Assembly: GCA_023101725.1 (NCBI GenBank)
Contig: JALJCO010012849.1
Location: forward strand, 186,001 to 250,000
DNA length: 64,000 nucleotides
From: Atherinomorus stipes
Lineage: Eukaryota > Chordata > Actinopteri > Atheriniformes > Atherinidae
Direction of reading: 5' to 3'
The translations under genes and the position numbers were made by a program. Below the pieces are notes generated by a model. It saw nothing but the letters and a program-made list of their open reading frames with translations, was not told the DNA's origin and did not search any database. The first letter of the stretch is position 1, and each line of letters begins with the position of its first letter. Shown here piece by piece: positions 21,661 through 32,261 of the stretch.

Positions 21661-22986
21661 GCAGTGGTCTTTTATTTCTATTCTTTCCCCAGACCTGCAT
21701 TTTGTTACCTTTATTTAAAAATCACTCTTATCACTCTAAGTTAAACATAATAATAGAAATATCTGTACACTTCATGAACTATACTCTTTTCACATCTGTT
21801 GAATATCTATCCTACAGTAAGTCTTATTCATCAAATGCCTAATATGGGGTTGATTGTATCTTTTAATTGTTGGTTTCATCTCAGGGTTTTCTGGAGCTGC
21901 ATATTGTCTAGAAGACAGCCCTTGAGTGCCCCTTTCGTAATCTTATCACCATTATCTTTTTAAATCTATCTCTTCAATCTTGCCTGTCGTCTTTCTCGTG
22001 TCAGTTCTGTTCACAAGGTCACATAGAGAGAATTGCATTTTTCCCCCTCTCCTGTGTAACTGTCTTAATACCGTCTTCTCTGCATGCTCACATGCTGGCA
22101 TTTTCAGATTCAAATCTGATCTATAGCTGTCACCTGCTGCCACCGGCACAGTCAGAGGGATGGAAGAAGATAGGCCACCAGAATGCAAAAAATATGCAAA
22201 ATGAGTGTAATTTCTCTGATGGGAAATCAAACTACAGACACTGGCAACAAGATGGCACAGAGGGGATCTGTGTTGCCTCTGTTTCTAGTAACTTATCTCA
22301 TTGCTTAGACATCAATATTGCAGTAATGACTCTGCGGGTCTTGATGAGGCTTCAAGCAAGCGTTCTGCTCTTCGTTGACATTCCACTGAGCACATTTGAC
22401 CCCTGGCTCTCGCTGTTTAAACCCTCTCTTGTTTTTCCTTCATTTTACAGCAGTCTACTACATTTGTTAAAGCTTGCAGCCTTGTCAATCAAAGGCCAGC
22501 CACTGTTCTCCTGTTCGGTCCTCAGTGCCCTCTGCAGTGTTCAACAAGCAACGGAAGTATGCCACATCCCATTTACGGCTATCTACTGTAATAACAGTGA
22601 CCTCTCCACCTCACCATGCCTGTTTCTTCATTTCAGGGTTGGACTCGATCCCCAGCCTCTGAGTGTGCAAGCTTCAACCCCTCCCTGTTGCAGATCATAA
22701 CGTCCCATCATCCTTCGCCTGCGAGCTTGACAGTTACACTCCTGTCTTTCAAAGTACGTTTTACACTGTATGTATCAGGGGTGTACAAATTTTAGACGAG
22801 TCTGGCATAATGGCGTACCATATTGTATCTTATCATAAAATTTTACGATTAATACAACTGTTTAAGAACAGTTTTAAGAGCAGAGTAAATTAAGACAAAT
22901 TATGATACAAATTGAAAGAAATTTTAAAAAGCTAGTTTGAATAAATAAGTTTTACTGCTTTTAAAAAGTGTCCACAGACACACATC
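21661..22986. other. Unassigned stretch with a weak exon-like signal
   Basis: The longest open frame in the window (202 codons, 22092-22700) lies here, but its amino-acid string shows no domain. Around 22638 a pyrimidine-rich acceptor-like TGTTTCTTCATTTCAG precedes an open stretch ending near 22756 at CAAAG followed by GTACG. Neither has independent support. Confidence 0.35.
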
Positions 22987-24618
22987 TTAAAGGCCAACTT
23001 TCATTTTAAACATATGTAGAAGCGGTTGTTGTATATAAGGTCCACACTGAAAATTGCCAATGTAAAAAAGTACAAATACTAGTACAACGGAGTTTTCCTG
23101 CCACTCCGTCTGAAAATAGCGCCCCCAGCAACAGACCGGAAGTGTCGAAGGCGTAGGCGAACGCTCCCGACTCAACTGATAAAACATGGATCACAGCAGG
23201 AGGAGGCGACTTTGAATACATTCATCACAGCTTTAATGCTGAAGCCCACAGCTATATTAAGAGACATGAAAATGTGAAAAAAAACATTGAAAAAAAAAAT
23301 ATTTTGTAAGACACCTCTTGATTAGTTTTCACTTTTAGATCATGTGTACAAAATACAAGATGCTTGGTGTCACACATTTACATTCACATCTTTTGACTGT
23401 TTAAAAAATCTGCTCCTGTTTATATGATTTATTTTATTTAATTCTTACAACTATCATTATGTATTTGTTGAGGTTTTTAAGTGTGTTTAAGCGACAGTTG
23501 TTGATGAATCTTCATTTAGAGGAGACAGACTCCACTCCAGCAGATCATCTGGGACATGAATGTATGCCGAACAGCAACCGCGTCCATGTGTTTACTCCCA
23601 CCGACAACCGGCTCCGTTACACCTCAACAAAACACAACAGCGGCACATTTTCCCTTTGACTCTGTCCACAGATGTCTCTTCTAACAGCAACACCATCTCA
23701 CGGCTCATACAAAGCGCTTTTACATATTTTCGGAGACAAAATGTGAGGGAAAAGTCAGTGCGAGCCGCTGAAAGTGACCGAGGAGCCTGGAAGGAAGACG
23801 TCCTGGAAACCAAACATGAACTCAGTCTGGAGGGACGAGAGTTTTCTCCCTTTTCTAGTTACTCTGCGGTCGGAAATCCTCGCTTTTCCCAGGTTTTCGT
23901 GCTGAAAAAGCACTGGAGAAAACACAGTGTCCAGATCTGACGTGGCAGCTGAGCTGTGGGTTGCGGACAGAGTGAGTCATCTCTCCCCGGTCTCCATGAG
24001 TCGGCACCACTGCTCTCTCCGTAGGAAAGCAATGGGACGGCCAGTGCAAAGCATTTTTACCATGGTTCCTGTGTACAGGCGTTTATGAGTCCCGCCTCCG
24101 GCTTTGAGCTCGACGTGTTGAGAGGAACAGCGAGAAATAAACACTGAAACCTTGCAGAAGCTCCAGCAGCTGCGCAGGCTAAAGCTAAGCTAAAGCAAAG
24201 CTAATGTTGCCAGGACCCAGGAGTCAGTCGAAGGAGAAGAGGATGTTTCTGGCAGTGATCAAGAAGGTGCTGGCCGGGAGAGTTAAGCCTCAGCTGTAGA
24301 TGTGAGGTTCAGAAAGAAGACGGATGTTAAGAAAGATGATGTCTAGCTGCTATTCGGCTGTAATCTCGGCTTTTATCGGTTTTTGTTTTAGCATTGGTCA
24401 ACTGTGGAGATCACATGACTTCACCTACTGTGACGTCAGAGGTCACATGATTGCAAAATCATGCAGTGTTTGTGAAGGAGCGTTTTATCCCCTCCCCCTC
24501 CCTTTAAAAAAAATACTTCCTGGTTTATGTCAACTCAAGACACCTAACACTTACTGCCTCATCTCAGGGAATGATTTTCTGCCATTATAAAAAAAAAAAA
24601 AAGAAAGATGCACTTTAA
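22987..24618. mobile_element. TTAA-flanked DNA element, 1.6 kb
   Basis: TTAA at 22987-22990 and 24615-24618 flank imperfect inverted ends, AGGCCAACTTTC and the complement of AGTGCATCTTTC. The interior near 23110 has GAAAATAGCGCCCCCAGC and ACCGGAAGTG, and near 24080 AGTCCCGCCTCCGGC, all typical of fish TTAA elements with CpG-containing ends. Several overlapping open frames of 64-126 codons (23459-24049) show no transposase motif; they probably reflect the higher GC content here. Confidence 0.6.
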
Positions 24619-25490
24619 ACTCTTTGGAAAAGAGTTCCAGAGTTTCCAGAGTAAAATAACATTTAGTCTGGATCGAGGGTCTACCAGCAATTATAACAGA
24701 TCTAGTTTCCAGCTGCAGTAAATGACATATTCTCATTGCCTGATGGAGTGATACAGTGATGGTTTCTCTTTTTTATGTCAAGAAGCCACTCGACAGTCGA
24801 GACATGCTTCCTGTAAAATGTTATTCGGTTAGGTCACTTCCGCTCTGTGGCCATTACTGTTATCTTTGTCAAGTCAAAGCTTGTTTGAATCACAGCTCGT
24901 TTCATTTTTAGTCATATGATTAGACTGGGCAATTTGGTGAATCATTTTCAATTTCCTGTCTTACATTTTCATATGGCTTACAGCAAGATATCAGATCTTT
25001 AGTCACTGATGTATTTTTATAGTGTAATTCTCTTTCTTGGCTCAGCAGGTGCCCTCTCAACATGGCCTGGTGTAATATCTTCCTAAATGAGCTGAGAGGA
25101 GGGCTGCCTCCCTGTGACTTGGCAGTCTGTCAGACCCAGATAACGCAGTTGGAGGAACATCAATGCTGTCAATTCTTACGCTTCTCCTTGACCTTGGTTC
25201 CCACTGCATCACTCAACTCACCAAGGGTCTCGTCTGTGCCCTCGCTTAACACTAAGAAAGACCTGTCATCTCAACATTTGAGAAATGGTGATGGAGATTT
25301 TTTATAACTGACAGAAGGTTAAGTGCTTTTGATGTTCTTTTTAATGCTTTGGTATTGTACAGATAGAAATTTTAACTTAAGAAAATTCACTTCTTAGAAA
25401 TATAACTGAAGCACTTAATGATCCACTTAAAGTGACATGGCAAAGGATGAAGCTACATCCAGGAATAACTTTTGATCTAATATACCTTAC
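24619..25490. other. No recognisable gene
   Basis: An 81-codon open frame at 25062-25307 has no recognised motif. Nothing else stands out. Confidence 0.5.
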
Positions 25491-25781
25491 ATCTAAGCCA
25501 GTGGTTCTCAACCTGGGGGGCGGGGCTCAGGTCTCTGTCAGGGGGGGCCTAGCTAGACCTATAGTTTTTGTACTTCTAACAAAAAAATGGGCATATTCTT
25601 TAAAGTACTAATGAACAAATGATGGTGACTCAAAAGGCATCCCCCAATGTTTTCATGCATCTCATGGTAAATGTTTGGGTGCATGTGGTAATGGTGGTGG
25701 TGGGGGGAGGGGGGCTTGACATTATAATTTCCAATGAAAAGGGGGCCCTGCAAAAAAAGTTTGAGAACCACTGATCTAAGC
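25491..25781. mobile_element. Complete hAT MITE with perfect 8-bp target duplication
   Basis: The 275-bp element runs from 25499 to 25773. It starts CAGTGGTTCTCAACCTGG and ends TTTGAGAACCACTG, with ATCTAAGC repeated exactly on both sides (25491-25498 and 25774-25781). The outermost CAGTGGTTCTCAA/TTGAGAACCACTG pair is perfectly inverted. A second copy of the same family is at 50397. Confidence 0.92.
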
Positions 25782-26434
25782 TACACACTGCAGCAACATT
25801 ATATAACCAATAACCCCCATTAATAGTCATTAATATTTATACTTTGTGGATCTGTATATGTATTGCTCACTATTGCTTGTCTCCTTTTAAGTTCGTATTT
25901 CCTGTTGTTGCTGCTACAGCAATCAAATTTCCATCAGGGGATTAATAAAGTTATTCTGATTGACCTCTTCTTAGGAGTTTCCTTATTTTCTTTTTGTTTG
26001 AGCTTTTTTTTTTGTAACTTTTTAGGAAATTTCTTCGGAAATCTCTGCATTAGGGCCATGAATATGTTCTTAGACTGCTAAATTGTTTGCATTGTTGCTC
26101 TTAGATTGAAGAATTCTATAAATGGATGAATCATGAATTGCAAAGATGTCCCAATTGACTCTAATTTGCATCAGCAAATGCTTAAATATACCAATATTAA
26201 AGCACAAGACTAAGGGACAGATTTGATGAGGAAAAGTCAGTGGTGTTATTGAGCAGGAAGCCAGGGTATGTTCTTGATCTTCGAACAAAGCAAATGAAAA
26301 AGCTACTGTTGTAATATCTCCATGTGAGGACTGGTCGAATGTTGGTGCTTTAATGTGCATGTGTGTGATCCATTAGTGTTACGAAGACGGGTTATCAACT
26401 ACCACATTGTTTAGCTTTCTTTGCAAACTTTGTA
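25782..26434. other. No recognisable feature
   Basis: AT-rich unassigned sequence without a domain-bearing frame. Confidence 0.5.
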
Positions 26435-26565
26435 TGTGGCCAGGTTCGAGTCCTGGCCTGATGACCTTTGCTGCATGTCAGTACCTGCTCTCTTTGACCT
26501 CTTTCCTGCTCTGCCTGGCAAAATAAAGTCCCCACCCCAGCCCCCAAATAAAATAAGAGTACTCC
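26435..26565 (+). mobile_element. tRNA-derived SINE 3' fragment
   Basis: GGTTCGAGTCC at 26443-26453 is a good Pol III B box, flanked by CCAG and CTGG. It is followed by CTTTGCTGCATGTCAGTACC, TTTCCTGCTC and AATAAAGTCC, the usual tail of a common fish SINE. The A-box half is missing or too diverged. Confidence 0.65.
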
Positions 26566-26910
26566 TGCACATGTGATGGAACATGTTGGGGCCTAGAGGT
26601 TCACAAAACAGCTCTTGGTAGCCTTAAGTGTCCAAATATTGTAAGTATTCATCACACCCTGCATATAATTCTGCAGTCATGAAATATCTGTAAGCAATGC
26701 AGGAGAAAGCTGTAATATCCCACAGCAGCAGTAAACATGCCATTTTGTTAGCAGTTCTGGTAAGAAAAAATGGCCACATTTGGCATGTAAAAGAGTACAG
26801 CCATTAACTAACCTAATTTCAAATGATAAAATAATAAAGGCTTTTTTTAAAGGCTCTGACACAAATATTACTGTAATTTTGTAATTATATTTAAATAAAC
26901 TACCCAACAA

Positions 26911-26982
26911 CAGACAATGCACTTATTTTGTTCAAACATGGCAGATGCACAGACAATGCACTTATTTTGTTCAAACATGGCA
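26911..26982. repeat. 39-bp tandem duplication
   Basis: CAGACAATGCACTTATTTTG followed by TTCAAACATGGCA occurs at 26911-26943 and again at 26950-26982 with no mismatch. The perfect identity suggests a recent slippage event or an assembly join. Confidence 0.9.
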
Positions 26983-27135
26983 CTCGAATTAGAGTGTTAG
27001 AGTACTTCACAGCCTCTGTAGGATTTGTTATTACTTATAAACAAACCCTGGATAAGAAAATATTTGTTGAAGCAATAATTTTTCAAAGAAAATATGTGAG
27101 AAGGGCTTACAAGAACTTTTTTTTTAGTAAGAACT

Positions 27136-27137
<2 letters not shown>

Positions 27138-27199
<62 letters not shown>
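27138..27199. repeat. (TA)n microsatellite, about 31 units
   Basis: An uninterrupted TA tract of about 62 bases. The YIYIYI open frames on both strands here are products of the repeat. Confidence 0.95.
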
Positions 27200-27201
<2 letters not shown>

Positions 27202-29240
27202 CAATGTTTTGATATACAAACAAAAAGAAAGCAGTAAACAGTAATTGACTTTTTTTATTTTAAAAAATTCTTCAAAGAATGGATAAAGAATAAATAAGCT
27301 GTTATTATTTAACAAGCTTACAACGAATTTCTATTTGTACTAAGTTGTTTCTTCAGATAGGTGTTTTCAGTCTTCTAGTTCCTTTAAATCTTCCAATAAC
27401 ATCACAATAAATAAAATAACATATTTGCACACATCTTACTGAAGGCTAGAAACCCCAAGGCCAAATAACTGACAAAATCTCACACCAGAAGCATATTACA
27501 CATCACTATCCTGATACATGAATCAAATAACTGCACTAATCTTTTACTAAAAAATCAAAGAATAACATAAAAATCTGTTCCAAACATGATCGGGGAGAAG
27601 AAGGTGTCCTTTCACTTGAATGACCAAGGTTATTGCCATGGATAAGACAAGGCCATTTATCAGCTGATCAATGTGTCTGTGGCATGCCCAGCTCAGATCG
27701 CACTAATAATCAAAAGGTTGCACATCTAGTTAAAGATTCTGCTGGATACCTGGAGATTGAGACCTGCAAGCAGCAAAAGGTTAATACGTTGCCTTTTGCC
27801 AAGCAGGTGCTTAGGGGAGAAGTTATGCGCAGACATCATGGGTGTACGCATTAATTAAGGTTTTTGAGTTTGCCTGTTTCCCCTAGTGACTGATTATTAA
27901 TCTTAATTAGTTGCTGAGCTGATTAAGTTGTAGAAAAAGATACACTGCAGATTCCACAGCCCCTATAATTTCCTCTGTGTCTCTGCTCTTGTCATCTCAC
28001 TGACTTCAGTTCCTTCTGAATTGCCTTTTGTCATTATGTAAAATGGACGGGGAGTTAGCATTCAAGAAACACTTCAATCTGTTTGTGCACTCACCCCATG
28101 TGATGACATTTACAAGTGCGTGGGTGTCCATATTGTAGATGAGTCCAACCACATGAAGGAGTGGACTTATTCTTCTTCACAGGCCGCGTTAACGGCGGAC
28201 TGCAGTGACCCACAAAGAACAGCTGCAGAGATAATTGTCTAATGTGCCTTTGCAGATAATGACCCTGCGTGATCTGACCTCAATTTTCTGGCCATTTCTA
28301 CTTCAACCAGGCAAGCGCTGTGTGAGCGAAGTTTAAAGATGACAGGTCACACCAAAGCTTGGAAGCATTGCTGGTTTATCGGCCAAAGGACTGAAGATTG
28401 GTTACCACGGTCCTTCATCATCCCGGTTTGACCTATCAACAAGATCTTAATAACCGCAGCTTTAACAAAGCTGAAGGGCTTTGGGCTGTAAGGCTCAGCT
28501 GGCAGCAGGGCTAACCTGATACGGAAGCAAAGGAAACAGAAACCCAGATGCCAAACTCAAATCAAATTATTTATTTACAAATGGCCAAAAAAATGCTCTA
28601 TTTGTGAGGTTCAGGGATGAAAAAGTGTTGGTTGAAAAGTACTGGATACAGTTCAATAAGCTGTGTGTGTACTGTACGGATTAAAAGGGTGGAAGTGACT
28701 ACCATTAGTAATACACACAATTTGTTCAAGAAAAAAAGAGTAAATAAAGTCCATCCATCTAGCAGGGATGAATTTCATAGCAAGGTTTGGAGGCCAACAT
28801 CATTATTATCACTAAATTAAAACAAGACCTGTAATTAGGGGCTCATTACCTTGAAGGGGGAGCATGAATAATTAGTCATGTGATATCACTGTTACATTTA
28901 CCTTGAACTCAGTCTCATCTCAGCATGAAAATCAAAAGGTATGGTTGAATCATAAAACAAACACTGACATACAAAAAAAAAAAAAAAGACCTCTCATTAT
29001 CTTTCTGTAAAGGAAGGATTCACAAAAAAAGAATCTGACGTTATATAATTTCAGTAATGTGGAGGATTGGACCTTTATTTTTTTTCTCTCTCGACCATTC
29101 TGTTGTAGATTTACTGCTGTGTTTGGTATCATGGTCCAGTAAGATGACCCACTTGTCCCATAGTTGACTCAAAGACGGTGCAGGTCCCGGTGCTATTAAA
29201 GCCAAACCAGTACCCCCCCACCACCACCATGCTCACAGTA
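27200..29240. other. Unassigned sequence, possible conserved non-coding DNA
   Basis: From about 27600 to 28350 there is no repeat I recognise. The composition is balanced, with homeodomain-like TAATTA sites such as CGCATTAATTAAGG near 27848. The region also holds a minus-strand 28-codon open stretch (28103-28186) next to a GTGAGTG donor-like motif, too short to call an exon. Confidence 0.3.
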
Positions 29241-29298
29241 GAGTTGGTATAGATGCTTGTGCTGATTTTTGCATTGGTATGCCAGGTGCTGGTATGCC

Positions 29299-29854
29299 AC
29301 CAATGCTGGCAGCATACCAGCATTGGTATATTACTGATGCTAAAGCTGGTATCGCTTTTGATGAGTATTGCATTTCAGGCACCAATCCAAAACCCCGTGA
29401 TCTATTGAAATAGGAATTTACGGATTAGTTCTGTTAGCTCTGACACGTTCTTTTCTGCTCTTAAAACAGTTGCGCTGTGTTGCCACCAGCCTGCTGTTTG
29501 TTTGTTTGTTTATGTTTTTTTTTCCCTTTTTTTCTTCAGCCTGCTGTTTTAGAGGGGCGAGGAAGAACCAGACACCTGTTAGACAAGGAGCTAATAGCAA
29601 TCATGTCGGTTGTGTAACAGTATTGGATTCTACCACCAGCAAGACAGCATTTAAAAATAAATGGCATCAATTTGCTTCATGTTTTGCAAAGGGTTTAACC
29701 TGAGCCAGACCTCACCACAATGATAATCACACAGGTGTAATATGCTAACCCCTTTTTTTTTTTTTTTATAACAGTGTTATTGGTACTCATATCAGCCAAT
29801 ACACAGCACAAGTATTGGAATCTGTATTAGGAGGGGAAAATCAGAACATCTCTA
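29299..29854 (-). mobile_element. hAT-like element remnant with one terminus
   Basis: Read on the minus strand from 29854, the sequence TAGAGATGTTCTGATTTTCC, then ATTCCAATACTTGTG, GTATTGGCTGATATGAGTAC and ATAACACTGTTATAA follows the terminus of fish hAT elements that start TAGGGATGTTCCGATACC. The opposite terminus was not found, so the left boundary is a guess. An 11-bp perfect hairpin (ACCAATGCTGG and complement, 29299-29327) lies near that boundary. Confidence 0.5.
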
Positions 29855-30624
29855 TCTTGAATGTCTTGAATGTTTTTCACATAAGAAAACCATTTTTCAG
29901 TTTAACAATGAGCAGTAAATTGTTTTAAAAATGGCCTTGAGATCTTTTTTCAGATTGATGGACAGAAAAAATGCTTCTCTGAGATCACTGCTATCTTTCC
30001 TCCTCATCTGAGGTAATAGATATCTAAATGCTCGAGACCAAGAAACGGTCGAAACTTTTGATCAGCAGCTCCTGGCAGCTACCTGCCATCACATTTCACT
30101 TTTTCCATACACTGACTGCACTTTTTATTTGCTTTACATTAAATATTGACATCGTGTAATATGTGTAATGTGTCATCTGATGGTGCACTGAACTCATTTA
30201 AGACCAAGTTAGGACCAAACCCCGCTACGTTCTGAAATGTAAAACCCCAGATGTGAAAGGTCTGCTGCATTTTTCCACATTGTTTTTCTGTTCGAGTACG
30301 AAGCCAATCCAAATACTCATATTGTAGCTTAAACCATGACAAGAATAAAGAGGGCTATAAGCTCTGTAAAAGCACTGATATGATTTTGTAGGTTTTTTTT
30401 TTTTTTTTTTATCAGCTGGAACCCCTCCCCCCTTTAGTTTCTTCTCTTACGTATAAAAATAATTGAGATCAAATTTGAAGGTGAAATTAGCATTTTTGTG
30501 TTCTTGCAACATGTAGAGAACAATCTGATGCTGTTCCTCCTCATTGTTCTCAGTGGAAGCATCTAAGTTGTCTTTGACAGTCATGGCTGAGGCAGTTGTT
30601 GAGCTGGTTCATGTCCTCATAGCA

Positions 30625-30695
30625 GTGGCGGATCTAGAAAAATATTCATGGGGTGGCAAAGGAGGGGCAGGAATTTTTTAGGGGTGGCAACTGAA
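30625..30695. mobile_element. Possible repeat fragment (GTGGCGGATCTAGAAAA type)
   Basis: GCAGTGGCGGATCTAGAAAA followed by GGGGTGGCAAAGGAGGGGC and GGGGTGGCAACTG resembles a fish DNA-transposon terminus. It abuts the SINE fragment that begins at 30711. Confidence 0.35.
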
Positions 30696-30710
30696 GCAGA
30701 TGATTACTGT

Positions 30711-30821
30711 GACAGACTGACAACCTGTCCAGGGTGTACCCTGTCTCTCGCCTGATAATTACTGGGATAGACTCCCGTGACCCTGAATTGCACCAAACAG
30801 TACAGAAAATGAATGAATATA
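30711..30821 (+). mobile_element. SINE 3' fragment
   Basis: GACAGACTGACAACCTGTCC, AGGGTGTACCCTGTCTCTCG, GGGATAGACTCCCGTGACCC and ACAGAAAATGAATGAATA match the 3' half of the full SINE at 34661-35052. The tRNA-like head is missing. Confidence 0.75.
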
Positions 30822-31130
30822 TACAGTTGTCCTCAAAATTATTCAAACTCTCCAATTAAAGACGGGAAAAAATCTGCTTCAGGTGAAATGAGTTGAAATT
30901 GACAAAAGTGATAATAACTAAAGATTCTATGAAAATAATGACATTGATTTTGAATTTTGGTTTGAAAGAAATATTAAAACAAGCATGATGGCGCTCTGAA
31001 GTTGAAATTTTGTTGAGCAACACTTTGAGGCAATCAGATATTTTCTGTAATGCTCATAAAGACGTCTGCACCTGTTGACAGGTATGTTGGTCCTCTGTTC
31101 ATGGGAATGGTGCTTTAATGTGTCTGGGAT
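30822..31130 (+). mobile_element. Tc1/mariner-like terminus
   Basis: Immediately after the SINE tail, TACAGTTGTCCTCAAAATTA then TTCAAACTC and CAATTAAAG match a Tc1-like inverted-repeat terminus, with the TA target at 30822-30823. Downstream, TAAAGACGTCTGCACCTG and GTTGACAGGTATGTTGGTCC resemble the antisense end of a Tc1-like transposase. The opposite terminus was not found. Confidence 0.55.
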
Positions 31131-31596
31131 AGTTTTGATTGCTTAGTTTGTTTGTTTTTTATAAAATTGTTTTCCAACACAATTCAAAAGCAATAATTTA
31201 TTAGGCTAAATTATAATTTTGTAATTTTTTGTTTATTATTAGTTTCTTTAGTTTGTTGTGATTTAAATTAGTATTAGTATCTGGACAGCTCGACTGGACG
31301 TTTGATGGCTCAGACGCTCTCTTTTCACTGTCTTAGATCTGCATGGTCTTTTTTTTCTCACTTATTCTCATTCTTATTCCCTCTTTAATACAACAAAGTG
31401 AATTAGTTTTTACCTCTTTCATTTCGTGCTGCTGCCTTCTGTTCTGGCAGCTTTCTCCTCCCTTCGCGTCACTTCAAAGCAAAGCAGTCTCATGGCCGTA
31501 GTCGCGCTGCCCCATGCTGCATTCAATGCAGTTTTTTTTTTTTTTTATCAAAGTTGTCATCAAAAGTAGAAGAAAAAGACAAAGGTAACACCCATC

Positions 31597-32000
31597 TAGA
31601 GATGCACCTATCTGATACCCAGATCAGATATTAGCTCTGATATTGACTAATGAGCTGGATTGGATATCGGATGAATTTGGCTGATCCAGAATTCCAATCC
31701 AGTCATTTCTTAATTGTATTAATATCATAATAAATGTGCACTTTGTTATTTGTTAATACTGTATATAATATTGAGTACATTTATACCTGTGTTAATTATG
31801 AACCTTTAAAAAAAAAAAACAAGGCTTAATGTTTATGTCAAGCCTGATGCTTTCACTCACATGGAAAGGTATATGGTTCATTTATTCAACAGTAGTATCA
31901 GACCGGTATTGTGTATCAGCCGCTACGCTCAGCCCTGGTATTTGTATTGAATTGGATACAGAAAAACCGATCCAGAAATAACTGGATCGGTACACCTCTA
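31597..32000. mobile_element. hAT MITE (TAGAGATGCACC type), 404 bp
   Basis: The left end TAGAGATGCACCTATCTG and the right end CGGTACACCTCTA are imperfect inverted counterparts; the right end complement reads TAGAGGTGTACCGATCCAG. Subterminal GATCAGATATTAGC and GATATCGGATGAATTTGG fit fish hAT elements that start TAGAGATGCACCGATC. Flanking octamers CACCCATC and ATCCAATC share only five of eight bases, so the target duplication has decayed or the boundary is slightly off. Confidence 0.7.
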
Positions 32001-32261
32001 ATCCAATCTACAGTTTGTGTTCCATTCCAAGGTGAAGGAGACCTGGAATTTGTTTTACTCGGTAACAGCGGCTGCTTGAGTTTTGGTGAGATCTGGATCT
32101 CGTTATGCTTTTCCGAGAACAAAAGCATCAGAGTTCTGCATGTAGCATCCACCCGGCATGCAGCACGTTACCCGAAACATACTGTATGTTGTATCCTTAA
32201 TCAAGCTTGTGTTTTTAAACCCAGGCAGCTTCTGTGGTTATTTAACACAACAGTTTGTGGG

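Noticed and set aside
22092..22700. 202-codon open frame, the longest in the window
   Set aside because: No domain, signal or splice context, no resemblance to a known protein, and the frame crosses ordinary-looking intergenic text; open frames of this length are expected occasionally in 64 kb.
23459..24049. Cluster of overlapping open frames of 64-126 codons on both strands
   Set aside because: Lies inside the TTAA element where GC is higher and stops are rarer; none shows transposase motifs.
26443..26453. B-box GGTTCGAGTCC as a possible tRNA gene
   Set aside because: No acceptor stem or anticodon arm can be built; the downstream text is a SINE tail.
27124..27315. Frames with long YIYIYI runs on both strands
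   Set aside because: They are translations of the (TA)n microsatellite.
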